64,000 bases of DNA. It comes from Gymnodinialimonas sp. 57CJ19 (GTDB lineage: Bacteria; Pseudomonadota; Alphaproteobacteria; Rhodobacterales; Rhodobacteraceae). Numbering within the stretch: position 1 is the first letter of the stretch; the number at the start of each line of letters is the position of its first letter. The stretch lies in the NCBI RefSeq assembly GCF_038396845.1, contig NZ_CP151587.1:3384001-3448000 (forward strand), given 5' to 3'. Shown piece by piece: positions 17,197-25,613 of this stretch. A model generated the notes under the pieces. The model did not search any database, had not been told where the DNA came from, and saw only the letters and a list, made by a program, of their open reading frames with translations. Both the position numbers and the translations under genes were made by a program.

Positions 17197-18066
17197 ATGT
17201 CAAAAAGCCGGAAACTACGAGAGATCCTGGCGCGTCCTCGCGGCACGGTCTCGATGGGTGTGTTCGACTGCTTGTCGGCGCGTATCGCCGAGGAAAGCGG
17301 CTATGACCTTGTGTCGATCAGCGGTAACGGCATGGTAGCAAGCCTGCTTGGCATGCCCGATCTGGGGCTGGCGACGCAGACCGAAATCGTCACGCAAAGC
17401 CGCAACATCGCCCGCGCGGTCGATGTCCCGTTGATCGCGGATGCCGACAATGGTTACGGCGGCGTGTTGAACGTGGCGCGTACGGTGCAGGAGTTCGAGG
17501 CCGCCGGGATCGCAGGTATCTTGTTGGAGGATCAGCTGTTTCCCAAACGCTCCAGCACCGTAGGGCCGCCCGAACTTGTCAGCCCGGCCGAGTTCGAGGC
17601 CTGCGTTCGCGCGGCCGTCGCCGCCCGTCGGGACCCCGATTTTGTCATCATCGCCCGCACGGATGCGCGAATGGTCGAAGGATTGGACAGCGCCATTGCT
17701 CGCATGAACGGCTACGCGGCGGCGGGTGCGGATTGCGCCTTCTATTCCTCGCTTCAATCCCGTGACGAGCTGGTGCGGGTCGTGCAGGAAACACCGCTTC
17801 CGGTGAAGCTCAACGTGATCGAGGGGTATCCACCCTCAATGTTCCGATCCGACGAATTGCTGGATATGGGCTTTGCACTGGTTGGCTATTCCGGGTTCCT
17901 CCAACGTGCGGCCATGCGGACGATGTTCGAAACACTCGCGCTGTTTGCCGAGGAGCAGACAACACAAGGCGCCCTTATGGACAAGGTGCTTTCTACCACG
18001 AGGCGGAACGAGGTGCTGCGTTTGTCTGAATTCAAGGACTTCGAGACGGCTCAAACCAAGCGTTGA
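17197..18066 (+). CDS. isocitrate lyase/PEP mutase-superfamily lyase (oxaloacetate/dimethylmalate/methylisocitrate-like)
   Basis: This 289-residue (beta/alpha)8 enzyme has the family features VSMGVFDCLSARIAE, ISGNGMVAS, the Mg2+ site LIADADNGYGG (Asp82, Asp84), LLEDQ (Glu111, Asp112) and IIARTDAR. In lyases of the family the flexible loop carries K(K/R)CGH with a catalytic Cys; here the segment is FPKRSSTVGPP (115-125), with Ser119 in place of Cys. It could be a lyase with altered chemistry, a decarboxylase or a hydrolase. The context suggests it cleaves the hydroxy acid made by the upstream hydro-lyase, giving pyruvate, glyoxylate or oxaloacetate plus a second acid. In Eubacterium barkeri, 2,3-dimethylmalate dehydratase and lyase from these same families act in sequence. 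Confidence 0.83.
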   Translation: MSKSRKLREILARPRGTVSMGVFDCLSARIAEESGYDLVSISGNGMVASLLGMPDLGLATQTEIVTQSRNIARAVDVPLIADADNGYGGVLNVARTVQEFEAAGIAGILLEDQLFPKRSSTVGPPELVSPAEFEACVRAAVAARRDPDFVIIARTDARMVEGLDSAIARMNGYAAAGADCAFYSSLQSRDELVRVVQETPLPVKLNVIEGYPPSMFRSDELLDMGFALVGYSGFLQRAAMRTMFETLALFAEEQTTQGALMDKVLSTTRRNEVLRLSEFKDFETAQTKR

Positions 18067-18105
18067 ACCGGCATTCATTGCGCCGGCGGTCGTTCAGGCA
18101 CCGCG

Positions 18106-19080
18106 TCAAGTCTCGGATTTAGCATCCCGGTGAACGGGCCGCGGCACGCCCCGCACCCCGAGCTTGCACTCCAGAGAGGCACGGTCCCAGTTTCCGCAAT
18201 CGGCCGCCGCATCATAGGTCGATTGCAGAAATTCCATGAGAGTGGCGGCGGGATCCTCACTGCTTTGAACGGCCGCGTAGGGCAGAACGAATTCACCAAG
18301 CGCTTCATCAAAGCGCGCCTCTTTCGGCCCCACGACTTGGTCGGCAAACGCGTCGGGGGCGGGATAGGCGTAGGCGTAGAACATCGGCTCATCCGCACCA
18401 TTACCGCCCGGCCAGAAGCCTGCCGATGACACCTCGTGGCTGTAGGCTTCCTGGGCGACATCGTCAGGCAGGTTTGGAATACCGGCAGGATGCAGAGGCG
18501 CGCGCCTTCCCGAAAATCGGGTCGCGGCCAAATCAAACGATCCCCAGAACAGATGCACCGGTGACACTTTTCCCAGAAACCCGGTGCGGAAATGCTCAAA
18601 CACCGGCACCATGTGCAACAAAGCGCGATGATAGCGCGACACGGCAGCGGCATCATATGGGCGTTCAGCGCGATCCTCGGCAAAGGGGATCGGATCGGGC
18701 AACTCATTCGGGGCGCCGTGGATGTCGAAAGTGCCGCCGACGTCTTCAACCGCCTTTCGCGTCTTGTCGTGAAACGCGGCCACGCTCATCGCCGTTAACG
18801 CAAACCCTTCGCGGGCGCCGCCGTCCGCTTCGGCGATTAGTTGATGATCTATCAGATCAAGGGTCAGGGAAACGCAGCCGCCCCCCTCGTGCACTGGCCC
18901 GGTCGTCAGGCCACGGGGCGTCACGTACAGCGTCGCGTGCCAAGAGTGATTGACCCAGAACGTGTGCGCCAGCCGGTACTTTCCGAGGATCTGAGTCCAA
19001 AGGTGGAGCGCCGCGCAAGTCTCCGACCAATCGCTGTAGCCGAGCTTTGGCCAGCCGTTTTGCGCGACACCTTCGGTCAT
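18106..19080 (-). CDS. DUF5996-family protein
   Basis: This 324-residue soluble protein has the DUF5996 pattern: WPKLGYSDWSETCAALHLWT near the N-terminus, 'KYRLAHTFWVNHSWHATLYV' and 'HLFWGSFDLAATRFSGR'. No function is established for the family. There is no signal peptide or membrane span. Its start overlaps the stop of the GST gene (ATGA, 19077-19080), so the two are coupled. It converges with the lyase gene at 18066, with a 39-bp gap and no obvious terminator. Several conserved Trp/His residues suggest ligand or metal binding, but that is speculation. Confidence 0.8.
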   Translation of the reverse strand: MTEGVAQNGWPKLGYSDWSETCAALHLWTQILGKYRLAHTFWVNHSWHATLYVTPRGLTTGPVHEGGGCVSLTLDLIDHQLIAEADGGAREGFALTAMSVAAFHDKTRKAVEDVGGTFDIHGAPNELPDPIPFAEDRAERPYDAAAVSRYHRALLHMVPVFEHFRTGFLGKVSPVHLFWGSFDLAATRFSGRRAPLHPAGIPNLPDDVAQEAYSHEVSSAGFWPGGNGADEPMFYAYAYPAPDAFADQVVGPKEARFDEALGEFVLPYAAVQSSEDPAATLMEFLQSTYDAAADCGNWDRASLECKLGVRGVPRPVHRDAKSET

Positions 19081-19703
19081 CCGATCGGCTTCATTTTTTG
19101 CCGCTCGAGGGCGATCTTGACGCCAGGGTCCGCCTCCATTTGCGACATGTGCTTTTGCAGCGCGGGATAATCATCGTAGTTCAGCGGGGTCTGGTCGATC
19201 CAGCGTGTCAGGACATACAGGAACGTATCGGCAAAACTGCGTTTGCCCAGATACCAGTCGCCGTCGCTTTCGCTCAGGGTGTCGTTCAGGCGCTGGTAGT
19301 GACCATCAAGTTTCTCGTAGGTCTTGCGTTTGACCTCTTCGATGGCGGCATCGCTTTCGGCAAAATTTTGCGGGCCGAAATGGCCACCGTACGCCGCGTG
19401 TACCTCGGAGGTCATGTAGGACAGCGCCTCGGCCTCCTTGCGGCCCAGAACCGTGTCACGTCCGTAACTTTCGCTACCGTGCTCGGCGCCCAACCACGCA
19501 AGGATCGCCGCCGCCTCGGTCAGCACGTCGCCATCGTCGAACCGCAGCGCGGGCACCTTGCCCTTGTCGTTGATCGCCAGATAGTCGTCCTTCTTGTGAT
19601 CGCCGTAGGCCATTGCGTGTACGTCGACCGGCGCATCGAGCCAGGCAACGGCAATATTGGGCGACAGCGAGCAGGTTCCGGGCATCGTATAAAGCGTAGG
19701 CAA
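19077..19703 (-). CDS. glutathione S-transferase, beta-class-like
   Basis: This 208-residue protein has an N-terminal thioredoxin-like domain, MPTLYTMPGTCSLSPNIAVA, with Cys11 in the beta-class position, cis-Pro in GKVPAL and the glutathione-contact segment VLTEAAAILAWLG. An all-helical C-terminal domain follows (SFADTFLYVLTRWIDQ). Beta-class enzymes conjugate or thiol-transfer glutathione to electrophiles. It is coupled to the DUF5996 gene and lies 55 bp after the flavin reductase gene, so 20319-to-18106 is probably a three-gene electrophile/redox-stress operon. Confidence 0.88.
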   Translation of the reverse strand: MPTLYTMPGTCSLSPNIAVAWLDAPVDVHAMAYGDHKKDDYLAINDKGKVPALRFDDGDVLTEAAAILAWLGAEHGSESYGRDTVLGRKEAEALSYMTSEVHAAYGGHFGPQNFAESDAAIEEVKRKTYEKLDGHYQRLNDTLSESDGDWYLGKRSFADTFLYVLTRWIDQTPLNYDDYPALQKHMSQMEADPGVKIALERQKMKPIG

Positions 19704-19758
19704 TTTGGGTTCCTTTCAGAATTGGTAGAGCTGTTTCACGAGGGCGACGAGAATTTCG

Positions 19759-20319
19759 TCAATTCGTCGGGCCTGCCGCGAATTCCACAAAGCCAGTGAG
19801 AAATTTCTCTAGCCGTTCGCGCATTTTTTCGTCGGTCATTCGTCCCTCTTCATCGAAGACATCACCCGCACGGGCCACCATCAGCCGTCCAGACCACCAA
19901 GGGCGTGTCCCAAGCGTCCGCAGCACGGAGAGCCAACTGTCTTGAGCAAGAATAGTTCCAAACCCGCCGGGCGACGCCCCCAGAACCGCCACCGGTTTGC
20001 CGCCGTAGACCTTCGAAATGTCGCTGGCCGGGCGACTGGTCCAGTCGATCGCATTCTTGAAAACACCGGGCATCGCGTTGTTGTATTCGGGCGAAAACAG
20101 CAGAAGCCCGTCCGCCTCCTCGATCTGCGCCTTCAGGGTCTTGACCGCGGAAGGCAGGCCATTGGCCTGTTCCTCGTCGGCATCGTAGAGCGGGATGCCC
20201 GCAATGGTGCCTTCGATCAAGGTGCTGCCCTCGGGCATCAAGCCCTGCGCCGTACGCAGCAGCGCCGTGTTGAAGGAGGCGCGTCGCAGGCTGCCGGATA
20301 TTCCCAGGATACGGGTCAT
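19759..20319 (-). CDS. NADPH-dependent FMN reductase / quinone reductase family
   Basis: This 186-residue flavodoxin-fold enzyme has the FMN phosphate-binding loop ISGSLRRASFNTALL, the isoalloxazine-contact motif LFSPEYNNAMPGVFKNAIDW (family pattern SPEYNxSxPGxLKNAxDW) and GASPGGFGT. Family members (ChrR, AzoR-like) reduce quinones, chromate or azo dyes with NAD(P)H. It is the first gene of the operon with GST and DUF5996. The 268 bp between it and the tRNA show no gene; a weak AATGCC/GGCATT repeat (20408-20426) lacks a T-run. Confidence 0.9.
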   Translation of the reverse strand: MTRILGISGSLRRASFNTALLRTAQGLMPEGSTLIEGTIAGIPLYDADEEQANGLPSAVKTLKAQIEEADGLLLFSPEYNNAMPGVFKNAIDWTSRPASDISKVYGGKPVAVLGASPGGFGTILAQDSWLSVLRTLGTRPWWSGRLMVARAGDVFDEEGRMTDEKMRERLEKFLTGFVEFAAGPTN

Positions 20320-20587
20320 TGATTTTCCACTTCGTTCTTCAGACGGCCATCGTCCGGATTGCGTTTACGATGTGTCCTGCCCCGCGCATGACACGTCGTT
20401 GACGAAGAATGCCTCATTCCGGCATTTCTTTCGAGTGAAGTAGGTCAATCGGTTCAGTCTTCAACAGGTCTGGGATGCAGGTGTCAAAGACAGGACAGCG
20501 ACGCCTTCAAAGGCGGATCTACGGATGCGTGCGCGCCACACCGTAAGCCGTTCAAGAACTGATAATGGACTGATAAATCGAGATGAA

Positions 20588-20672
20588 TGGTGCGGGTGAA
20601 GGGACTCGAACCCCCACGCCTCGCGGCGCCAGAACCTAAATCTGGTGCGTCTACCAATTCCGCCACACCCGC
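20588..20672 (-). tRNA. tRNA-Leu (anticodon UAG), CCA encoded
   Basis: The 85-nt minus-strand cloverleaf has acceptor GCGGGTG/CACCCGC, a D-arm with GGAATTGGTAGAC, anticodon stem CCAGA/TCTGG with loop TTTAGGT (anticodon TAG, reading CUA), a class II variable arm (CGCCGCGAGGCG) and a T-arm with GGTTCGAGTCC. The 3' CCA is encoded at 20588-20590. The long variable arm and the anticodon agree on leucine. Confidence 0.97.
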
Positions 20673-20831
20673 ACTGTGGCTGCACTTAACAGGACATTCG
20701 CCGCAAATCGAGACCAAAATTTACCTCAGCATTAACCCACCCGTAACGCTGTTTTGCCCATATTGCGCCTCAATTCACCGCGAGAACATCTCCATCACGG
20801 GCTGCCACCCGAAAACCTGAGGGGAAGACAC

Positions 20832-21440
20832 ATGACCGACACCACTTTGACCGTTGAAGAAAACACTCGCCCGATGGGTGTTGATGGCGTAGACTCGCTT
20901 GCACAAACACGAGGCAACAAATGCCCGAACGAGCGAGCAGTAAATCCAATGACCAAATCTTCCCCGCGGCCCTCGGCCCGCGCGGGCGGCAAGACCAATG
21001 CCTGTGAGGCTGGCCTTGCGCCCGGAACCACCGTTCTCACCATGGACGGCGCGATCCCTGTCGAATTCCTGAACCCCGGCGACCGCATCATTACGCGCCG
21101 CGGCGTGCGCAAGTTGAAGGCCGTCATGCGCCACAACCTGCCCGAAGGCACGCCCCGCGTTGTTGTGTCGGCCGACGCCCTTGGCGGCAAACCTTCCACA
21201 GACATCACCCTGATGCCCGGCCAGCGTGTGCTGGTCCGTGACTGGCGCGCCCAAGCATTGTGGGGCAAGGACATTGCCGCCCCCCAGGCCGCGCGTCTGG
21301 TAGATGGCGAATTCATTCGCACTGAAACCAAAGGCCGCCAGATCATGCTGTCGCTTTACTTTGGGGCGCCGGAAATCCTCTATGCCGATGGCCTTGAACT
21401 GGCCTCTGCCGACAAGCCAAAGGTGGCAGCCAAGGCTTAA
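20832..21440 (+). CDS. degenerate Hint-domain protein
   Basis: This 202-residue protein starts at ATG 20832 with GGGGAAG 5 nt upstream. A low-complexity, charged N-terminus (residues 1-55) leads into a Hint_2-like domain: GLAPGTTVLTMDGAIPVEFL, NPGDRIITRRGVRKLKAV, ADALGGKPSTDITLMPGQRV and LYFGAPEILYADGLELAS. Compared with its paralogue at 9798, the nucleophile Cys of 'CFAAGT' is Gly here (GLAPGT), although a Cys lies three residues earlier. The block-B His of 'SPQHRIL' is Gln (MPGQRVL). It therefore looks like an intact, expressed but catalytically inactive Hint fold, perhaps a binding module. A terminator follows at 21489. Confidence 0.75.
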   Translation: MTDTTLTVEENTRPMGVDGVDSLAQTRGNKCPNERAVNPMTKSSPRPSARAGGKTNACEAGLAPGTTVLTMDGAIPVEFLNPGDRIITRRGVRKLKAVMRHNLPEGTPRVVVSADALGGKPSTDITLMPGQRVLVRDWRAQALWGKDIAAPQAARLVDGEFIRTETKGRQIMLSLYFGAPEILYADGLELASADKPKVAAKA

Positions 21441-21488
21441 GTTGCACGCGGGCGTTTTTGCCGCCTGATCCGACACTTCCCTTATAAG

Positions 21489-21513
21489 ACGGCGTCCTTT
21501 CGGGCGCCGTTTT
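21489..21513 (+). terminator. terminator after the degenerate Hint gene
   Basis: The hairpin ACGGCG-TCC-TTTC-GGG-CGCCGT is followed by a short T-run ending at 21513. It lies in the convergent gap between the Hint gene and the minus-strand NAD(P)HX gene and could serve the plus strand; the T-run is short. Confidence 0.65.
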
Positions 21514-21526
21514 GCGTTTGCGCCTT

Positions 21527-23107
21527 CTACAGGCCGTGCGCGCGCAACACCTTGGGCAACAACTCGGGCAGATCCTCTGCGATGAGCCCCGGTCCACCGG
21601 CCCGCGCGGCCTCTACATGCAGATAGGCCCCCGCCTCGGCCGCCCAAAGGGGATCAAAGCCACGGGCCAGCAGCCCCGTGATGATCCCCGCCAGCACATC
21701 CCCCGCGCCCGCCGTGGCCAACCAGGGGGCTGCGCGATGGTAAGCGGCGGAATGGACGCGAACCCGACCACCTGGCGCCGCAATGACCGTATCGGCCCCC
21801 TTGAACAGCACGATACAGCCCGCGACTGCCGCGGCTTCCCGTGTTGCGTCGACCTTGGAATAGGCGGGGCCTTGAGTGGCCGGAGCGTTCATTCGCGCGG
21901 CGATCTGCGGGAACAGACGAGCGAACTCGCCGCCGTGGGGTGTTAAAATGGCTTGCGGATGGAGCATGTCGAACAGGGCTGCGGGATCATCGGCGAAAGC
22001 AGTCAGGGCGTCAGCGTCCAGCACCACAGGGCGTTCCGCGGCCAACGCGCTTGCGACCATCGCGCGCGAGTTGGGCCCAATTCCCATCGCTGGTCCAAGG
22101 CACAACGCGTTAAAACGAGCGTCGCCGAGCAGGGCGTCAAACGCATCGGCCCCGTCGCATTTCCGGGTCATGATGGCGGTCAAATGCGCCGCACATTCCA
22201 TCATGGCCGAGCCCGGAACCGCCAGTGTCACCAACCCCGCCCCGATGCGAAGTGCCGCCCGAGCTGCCATGCGTGCGGCGCCGCTGCGGCCCATGGGCCC
22301 CGACACCAACAGCGCGTGACCGTGGTTGTATTTATGGCCTAAACCCTTCGCCAGACTGGGTTCTGCCAACAGCGGATCGGGGAGCCGCGCAAAACGAAAG
22401 TCGTCGTGTTCCTCAGCCTCTGCGCCCCGCAAACCGATGTCTGCGACCACCAGTTCACCGCATAACTGCGGGCCATCGGCCAGCACATGCCCGTGTTTTG
22501 GGGCGTGGAACGTGACGGTCAGATGCGCCCCGATGTCACCGACCCAATCCCCCTCTGCCCCCAAAACGACGCCGCTGTCAGCGTCAAGGCCCGATGGCAC
22601 ATCAACGGCGACCACAAACGGCGACTGAGGCTGTCCGTGGCCCCAAACCCCATCGGCGAACATGCTGTGGAATGCCGCGCCGACCGACGGTGGAGGCGCG
22701 AATCCGCGGCTGAGGCCGATCCCGAAAATCGCATCCACGATCAGAGCCGCGCCGTCGAAATGGGCCTCGGCGAGATCCGCAACCGAGCCGATTTCAAGCC
22801 ACCGTGCGTGATTTGATTGGGCGTCGGGCGTGGCCTTATCCGGGGTTCCCAAGGCAAAGACCGAAACGTGCCAGCCCCAACCCTGCAAGAGCCGCGCGAT
22901 GACGTAGCCGTCGCCGCCATTATTGCCGGGGCCGCATAAAACCACCGCTTTCTGGGGCGTAGCGGCCAAGGCGGGCCAGCGCGAAAACACTGCGTCGATT
23001 ACCGCCTGCCCTGCCCGTTCCATCAGGTCCAACCCGGTGGCACGACCAGAATCCATCGCTTCCTTCTCGAGCCGCCGCATCTGCGTTGATGTCAGCAGTT
23101 GCGTCAT
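21527..23107 (-). CDS. nnr: bifunctional NAD(P)HX epimerase / ADP-dependent dehydratase
   Basis: This 526-residue protein has two domains. The N-terminal YjeF_N epimerase (residues 1-210) has TSTQMRRLEKEAMDSG, VLCGPGNNGGDGYVIARLL and IVDAIFGIGLSRG. The C-terminal ribokinase-fold dehydratase (residues about 230-520) has GHALLVSGPMGRSGAARMAA, LGPAMGIGPNSR, TPHGGEFARLF and the ATP-site motif TAGAGDVLAGIITGLLARG. Together they repair hydrated NADH/NADPH. I chose ATG 23107 because it matches the usual 'MTxLLTxxQM' start; an ATG 33 bp upstream is also in frame. Its start is 190 bp from the divergent glnB start. Confidence 0.92.
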   Translation of the reverse strand: MTQLLTSTQMRRLEKEAMDSGRATGLDLMERAGQAVIDAVFSRWPALAATPQKAVVLCGPGNNGGDGYVIARLLQGWGWHVSVFALGTPDKATPDAQSNHARWLEIGSVADLAEAHFDGAALIVDAIFGIGLSRGFAPPPSVGAAFHSMFADGVWGHGQPQSPFVVAVDVPSGLDADSGVVLGAEGDWVGDIGAHLTVTFHAPKHGHVLADGPQLCGELVVADIGLRGAEAEEHDDFRFARLPDPLLAEPSLAKGLGHKYNHGHALLVSGPMGRSGAARMAARAALRIGAGLVTLAVPGSAMMECAAHLTAIMTRKCDGADAFDALLGDARFNALCLGPAMGIGPNSRAMVASALAAERPVVLDADALTAFADDPAALFDMLHPQAILTPHGGEFARLFPQIAARMNAPATQGPAYSKVDATREAAAVAGCIVLFKGADTVIAAPGGRVRVHSAAYHRAAPWLATAGAGDVLAGIITGLLARGFDPLWAAEAGAYLHVEAARAGGPGLIAEDLPELLPKVLRAHGL

Positions 23108-23167
23108 AGCGGGCGCAGACCGGGTTTTACTTTTGCACATTTTTTAATCGTCAAGCCTAATTTTTGA

Positions 23168-23632
<465 letters not shown>

Positions 23633-23635
<3 letters not shown>

Positions 23636-23707
23636 GACACTGAAGACCCCGCCCCCGCGCGGCGGGTCCCCTGTAGGACACTCACGGCCCCGCCCCCGCG
23701 CGGGCCA
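23633..23707 (+). repeat. tandem duplicated hairpin unit between glnB and glnA
   Basis: Two direct copies with a 41-bp period begin at the glnB stop: TAGGACACT...CCCCGCCCCCGCGCGG at 23633 and again at 23674. Each folds: GACCCCGCC with GGCGGGTC in copy 1, and GGCCC with GGGCC in copy 2. No T-run follows, so they are likely RNA processing, stability or attenuation elements. Confidence 0.8.
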
Positions 23708-23742
23708 TTTCGAACACCTTACGAACTCAAGGAACACTTACG

Positions 23743-25149
23743 ATGAGCACAGAGAGCTTTTTGAAACTGATGAAGGACGAAGACGTGGCTTACGTCGACG
23801 TCCGCTTCACCGATCCGCGCGGCAAGTTGCAGCACGTGACGCTGATCTGCGACGAGGTCGACGAGGACTTCATCGAGGAAGGGTTCATGTTTGATGGATC
23901 TTCCATCGCGGGTTGGAAGGGCATTGAAGCTTCCGACATGAAGCTGATGCTGGACACCGACAGCGCCTACATTGACCCCTTCTACGCCGAAAAGACGCTT
24001 TGCGTGCATTGCTCGGTCGTTGAGCCCGACACCGGCGAAGCCTATGACCGCGACCCACGCGGCACCGCCGAGAAGGCCGAAGCCTACCTGAAATCCAGCG
24101 GCATCGGCGACGTGTTCTACTGTGGTCCTGAAGCCGAATTCTTCATCTTCGACGACGTGCGCATTTCTGTCGAAATGAACAAGGTCGCCTACGAAGTTGA
24201 CGCTCAGGATGCGTCCTGGAACAGCGACACCGAGTACGAGATGGGCAACATGGGCCACCGCCCGGGCATCAAAGGCGGCTACTTCCCGGTTAACCCGATC
24301 GACGCCGCCCACGACCTGCGCTCGGAAATGCTTTCGACGATGAAAAACATCGGCATGAAAGTGGACAAGCACCACCACGAGGTTGCGTCCTGTCAGCACG
24401 AGCTGGGTCTGATCTTCGGCAGCCTTACCAAACAGGCCGACGAGCTTCAGAAATACAAATACATCATCCACAACGTGGCCCACGCCTACGGCAAATCCGC
24501 CACGTTCATGCCCAAGCCGATCGCCGGCGATAACGGCACTGGCATGCACGTGAACATGTCGATCTGGAAAGACGGCAAACCTTTGTTTGCAGGCGACAAA
24601 TACGCTGACCTTTCGGACGAGGCCCTGTGGTTCATCGGCGGCATCCTGAAGCACGCGAAATCGCTGAACGCCTTCACCAACCCGTCCACCAACTCTTACA
24701 AGCGTCTGATCCCGGGCTTTGAGGCCCCCGTTCTGCGCGCCTATTCCGCCCGCAACCGCTCAGGCTGTGTGCGTATTCCATGGACCGAGAGCCCCAAAGC
24801 CAAACGCGTAGAGGCACGTTTCCCCGATCCGGCGGCCAACCCCTACCTGTGCTTCGCGGCCCTGATGATGGCTGGCCTCGACGGCATCCAGAACAAGATC
24901 AACCCCGGCGATCCTTCCGACAAAGATCTCTACGATCTGCCACCGGAAGAACTGGCGGGCATCCCGACGGTTTGTGCCTCGCTTCGCGAAGCGCTGGACG
25001 AGCTCGAAGCCGATCACGAGTATCTGCTGAAAGGTGACGTGTTCACCCGCAGCCAGATCGAAGGCTACGCGGCGCTGAAGTGGGAAGAGGTTTACGCCTA
25101 CGAGCACACGCCGCACCCAATTGAATACAAGATGTATTACAGCTGCTAA
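23743..25149 (+). CDS. glnA: glutamine synthetase, type I
   Basis: This 468-residue, dodecamer-type GSI has the N-terminal Asp50-loop region FMFDGSSIAGWKGI, ATP/metal motifs FCGPEAEFFIF-like (VFYCGPEAEFFIFDDV) and KPIAGDNGTGMHVNMSIWKD, the glutamate-binding NPSTNSYKRLIPGFEAPV, and the adenylylation site DLYDLPPEE, where the Tyr is residue 397 as in enteric enzymes. It catalyses ATP-dependent glutamine formation from glutamate and ammonium and is controlled by GlnE/P-II. It is downstream of glnB in the standard order, and a strong terminator follows at 25172. Confidence 0.98.
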   Translation: MSTESFLKLMKDEDVAYVDVRFTDPRGKLQHVTLICDEVDEDFIEEGFMFDGSSIAGWKGIEASDMKLMLDTDSAYIDPFYAEKTLCVHCSVVEPDTGEAYDRDPRGTAEKAEAYLKSSGIGDVFYCGPEAEFFIFDDVRISVEMNKVAYEVDAQDASWNSDTEYEMGNMGHRPGIKGGYFPVNPIDAAHDLRSEMLSTMKNIGMKVDKHHHEVASCQHELGLIFGSLTKQADELQKYKYIIHNVAHAYGKSATFMPKPIAGDNGTGMHVNMSIWKDGKPLFAGDKYADLSDEALWFIGGILKHAKSLNAFTNPSTNSYKRLIPGFEAPVLRAYSARNRSGCVRIPWTESPKAKRVEARFPDPAANPYLCFAALMMAGLDGIQNKINPGDPSDKDLYDLPPEELAGIPTVCASLREALDELEADHEYLLKGDVFTRSQIEGYAALKWEEVYAYEHTPHPIEYKMYYSC

Positions 25150-25171
25150 CCAGCAGTTCTGTTACAAGAAA

Positions 25172-25196
25172 AGGGGCGCCTCAGGCGCCCCTTTTT
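25172..25196 (+). terminator. Rho-independent terminator after glnA
   Basis: AGGGGCGC(CT) pairs with (AG)GCGCCCCT and is followed by TTTTTA. It lies 22 bp after the glnA stop. Confidence 0.92.
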
Positions 25197-25242
25197 ATTG
25201 CTAACCATAGCAGTGACAAAGCCTGCAACAGCACGCCCCCCC

Positions 25243-25270
25243 AAAAAAAGACGCCCCACAGGGCGTCTTT
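25243..25270 (-). terminator. Rho-independent terminator after the small gene at 25294
   Basis: On the minus strand AAAGACGCCC pairs with GGGCGTCTTT across a TGTG loop and continues into a run of seven T. It supports 25294-25488 as a transcribed gene. Confidence 0.88.
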
Positions 25271-25293
25271 CGGGTTTCGGTAGCTTATGACAG

Positions 25294-25488
25294 CTATTTT
25301 GCCGCGCGTTTGCTGGCGAAGGTCGCGCCGTCCTGGCGGCTGGCCACCTTGGCTTGATCTGCCTTGAACGCGCTTAGTGCGCGGTCGTGGCTGCCGCCCA
25401 TTGCGATCCGATTTACGTGGATATCCACAGCTCTTTCGCCATCGCGTCCCGCGACAAAGCGTAGGAAGTTTGTAACCAAGCGCTCCAT
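25294..25488 (-). CDS. small conserved-type hypothetical protein (64 aa)
   Basis: This 64-residue basic protein begins MERLVTNFLRFVAGRDGERA and ends KRAAK. No signal peptide or membrane span is obvious; the first 15 residues are amphipathic. An AGAGG ribosome site lies 8 nt before the ATG and a textbook terminator follows the stop, so it is very likely expressed. It is convergent with glnA. I do not recognise the family. The 125 bp between its start and the next gene's stop hold an AT-rich stretch and one TTATCCACA 9-mer, probably by chance. Confidence 0.7.
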   Translation of the reverse strand: MERLVTNFLRFVAGRDGERAVDIHVNRIAMGGSHDRALSAFKADQAKVASRQDGATFASKRAAK

Positions 25489-25613
25489 AACACTGCCTCT
25501 TTTGTTTTTTGTTTTGTCTTATCCACAGGGGTGCCGGGAAATTAAGGCAAAATCTAGGCAGGGGTGCACAGGCACGGTTTTGGGGGCGCGAGTGTGGCCT
25601 CAAAACCATGAGT

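Noticed and set aside
18068..18086. CCGGC/GCCGG hairpin between the lyase and DUF5996 genes as a terminator
   Set aside because: Only a 5-bp stem and no T-run on either strand.
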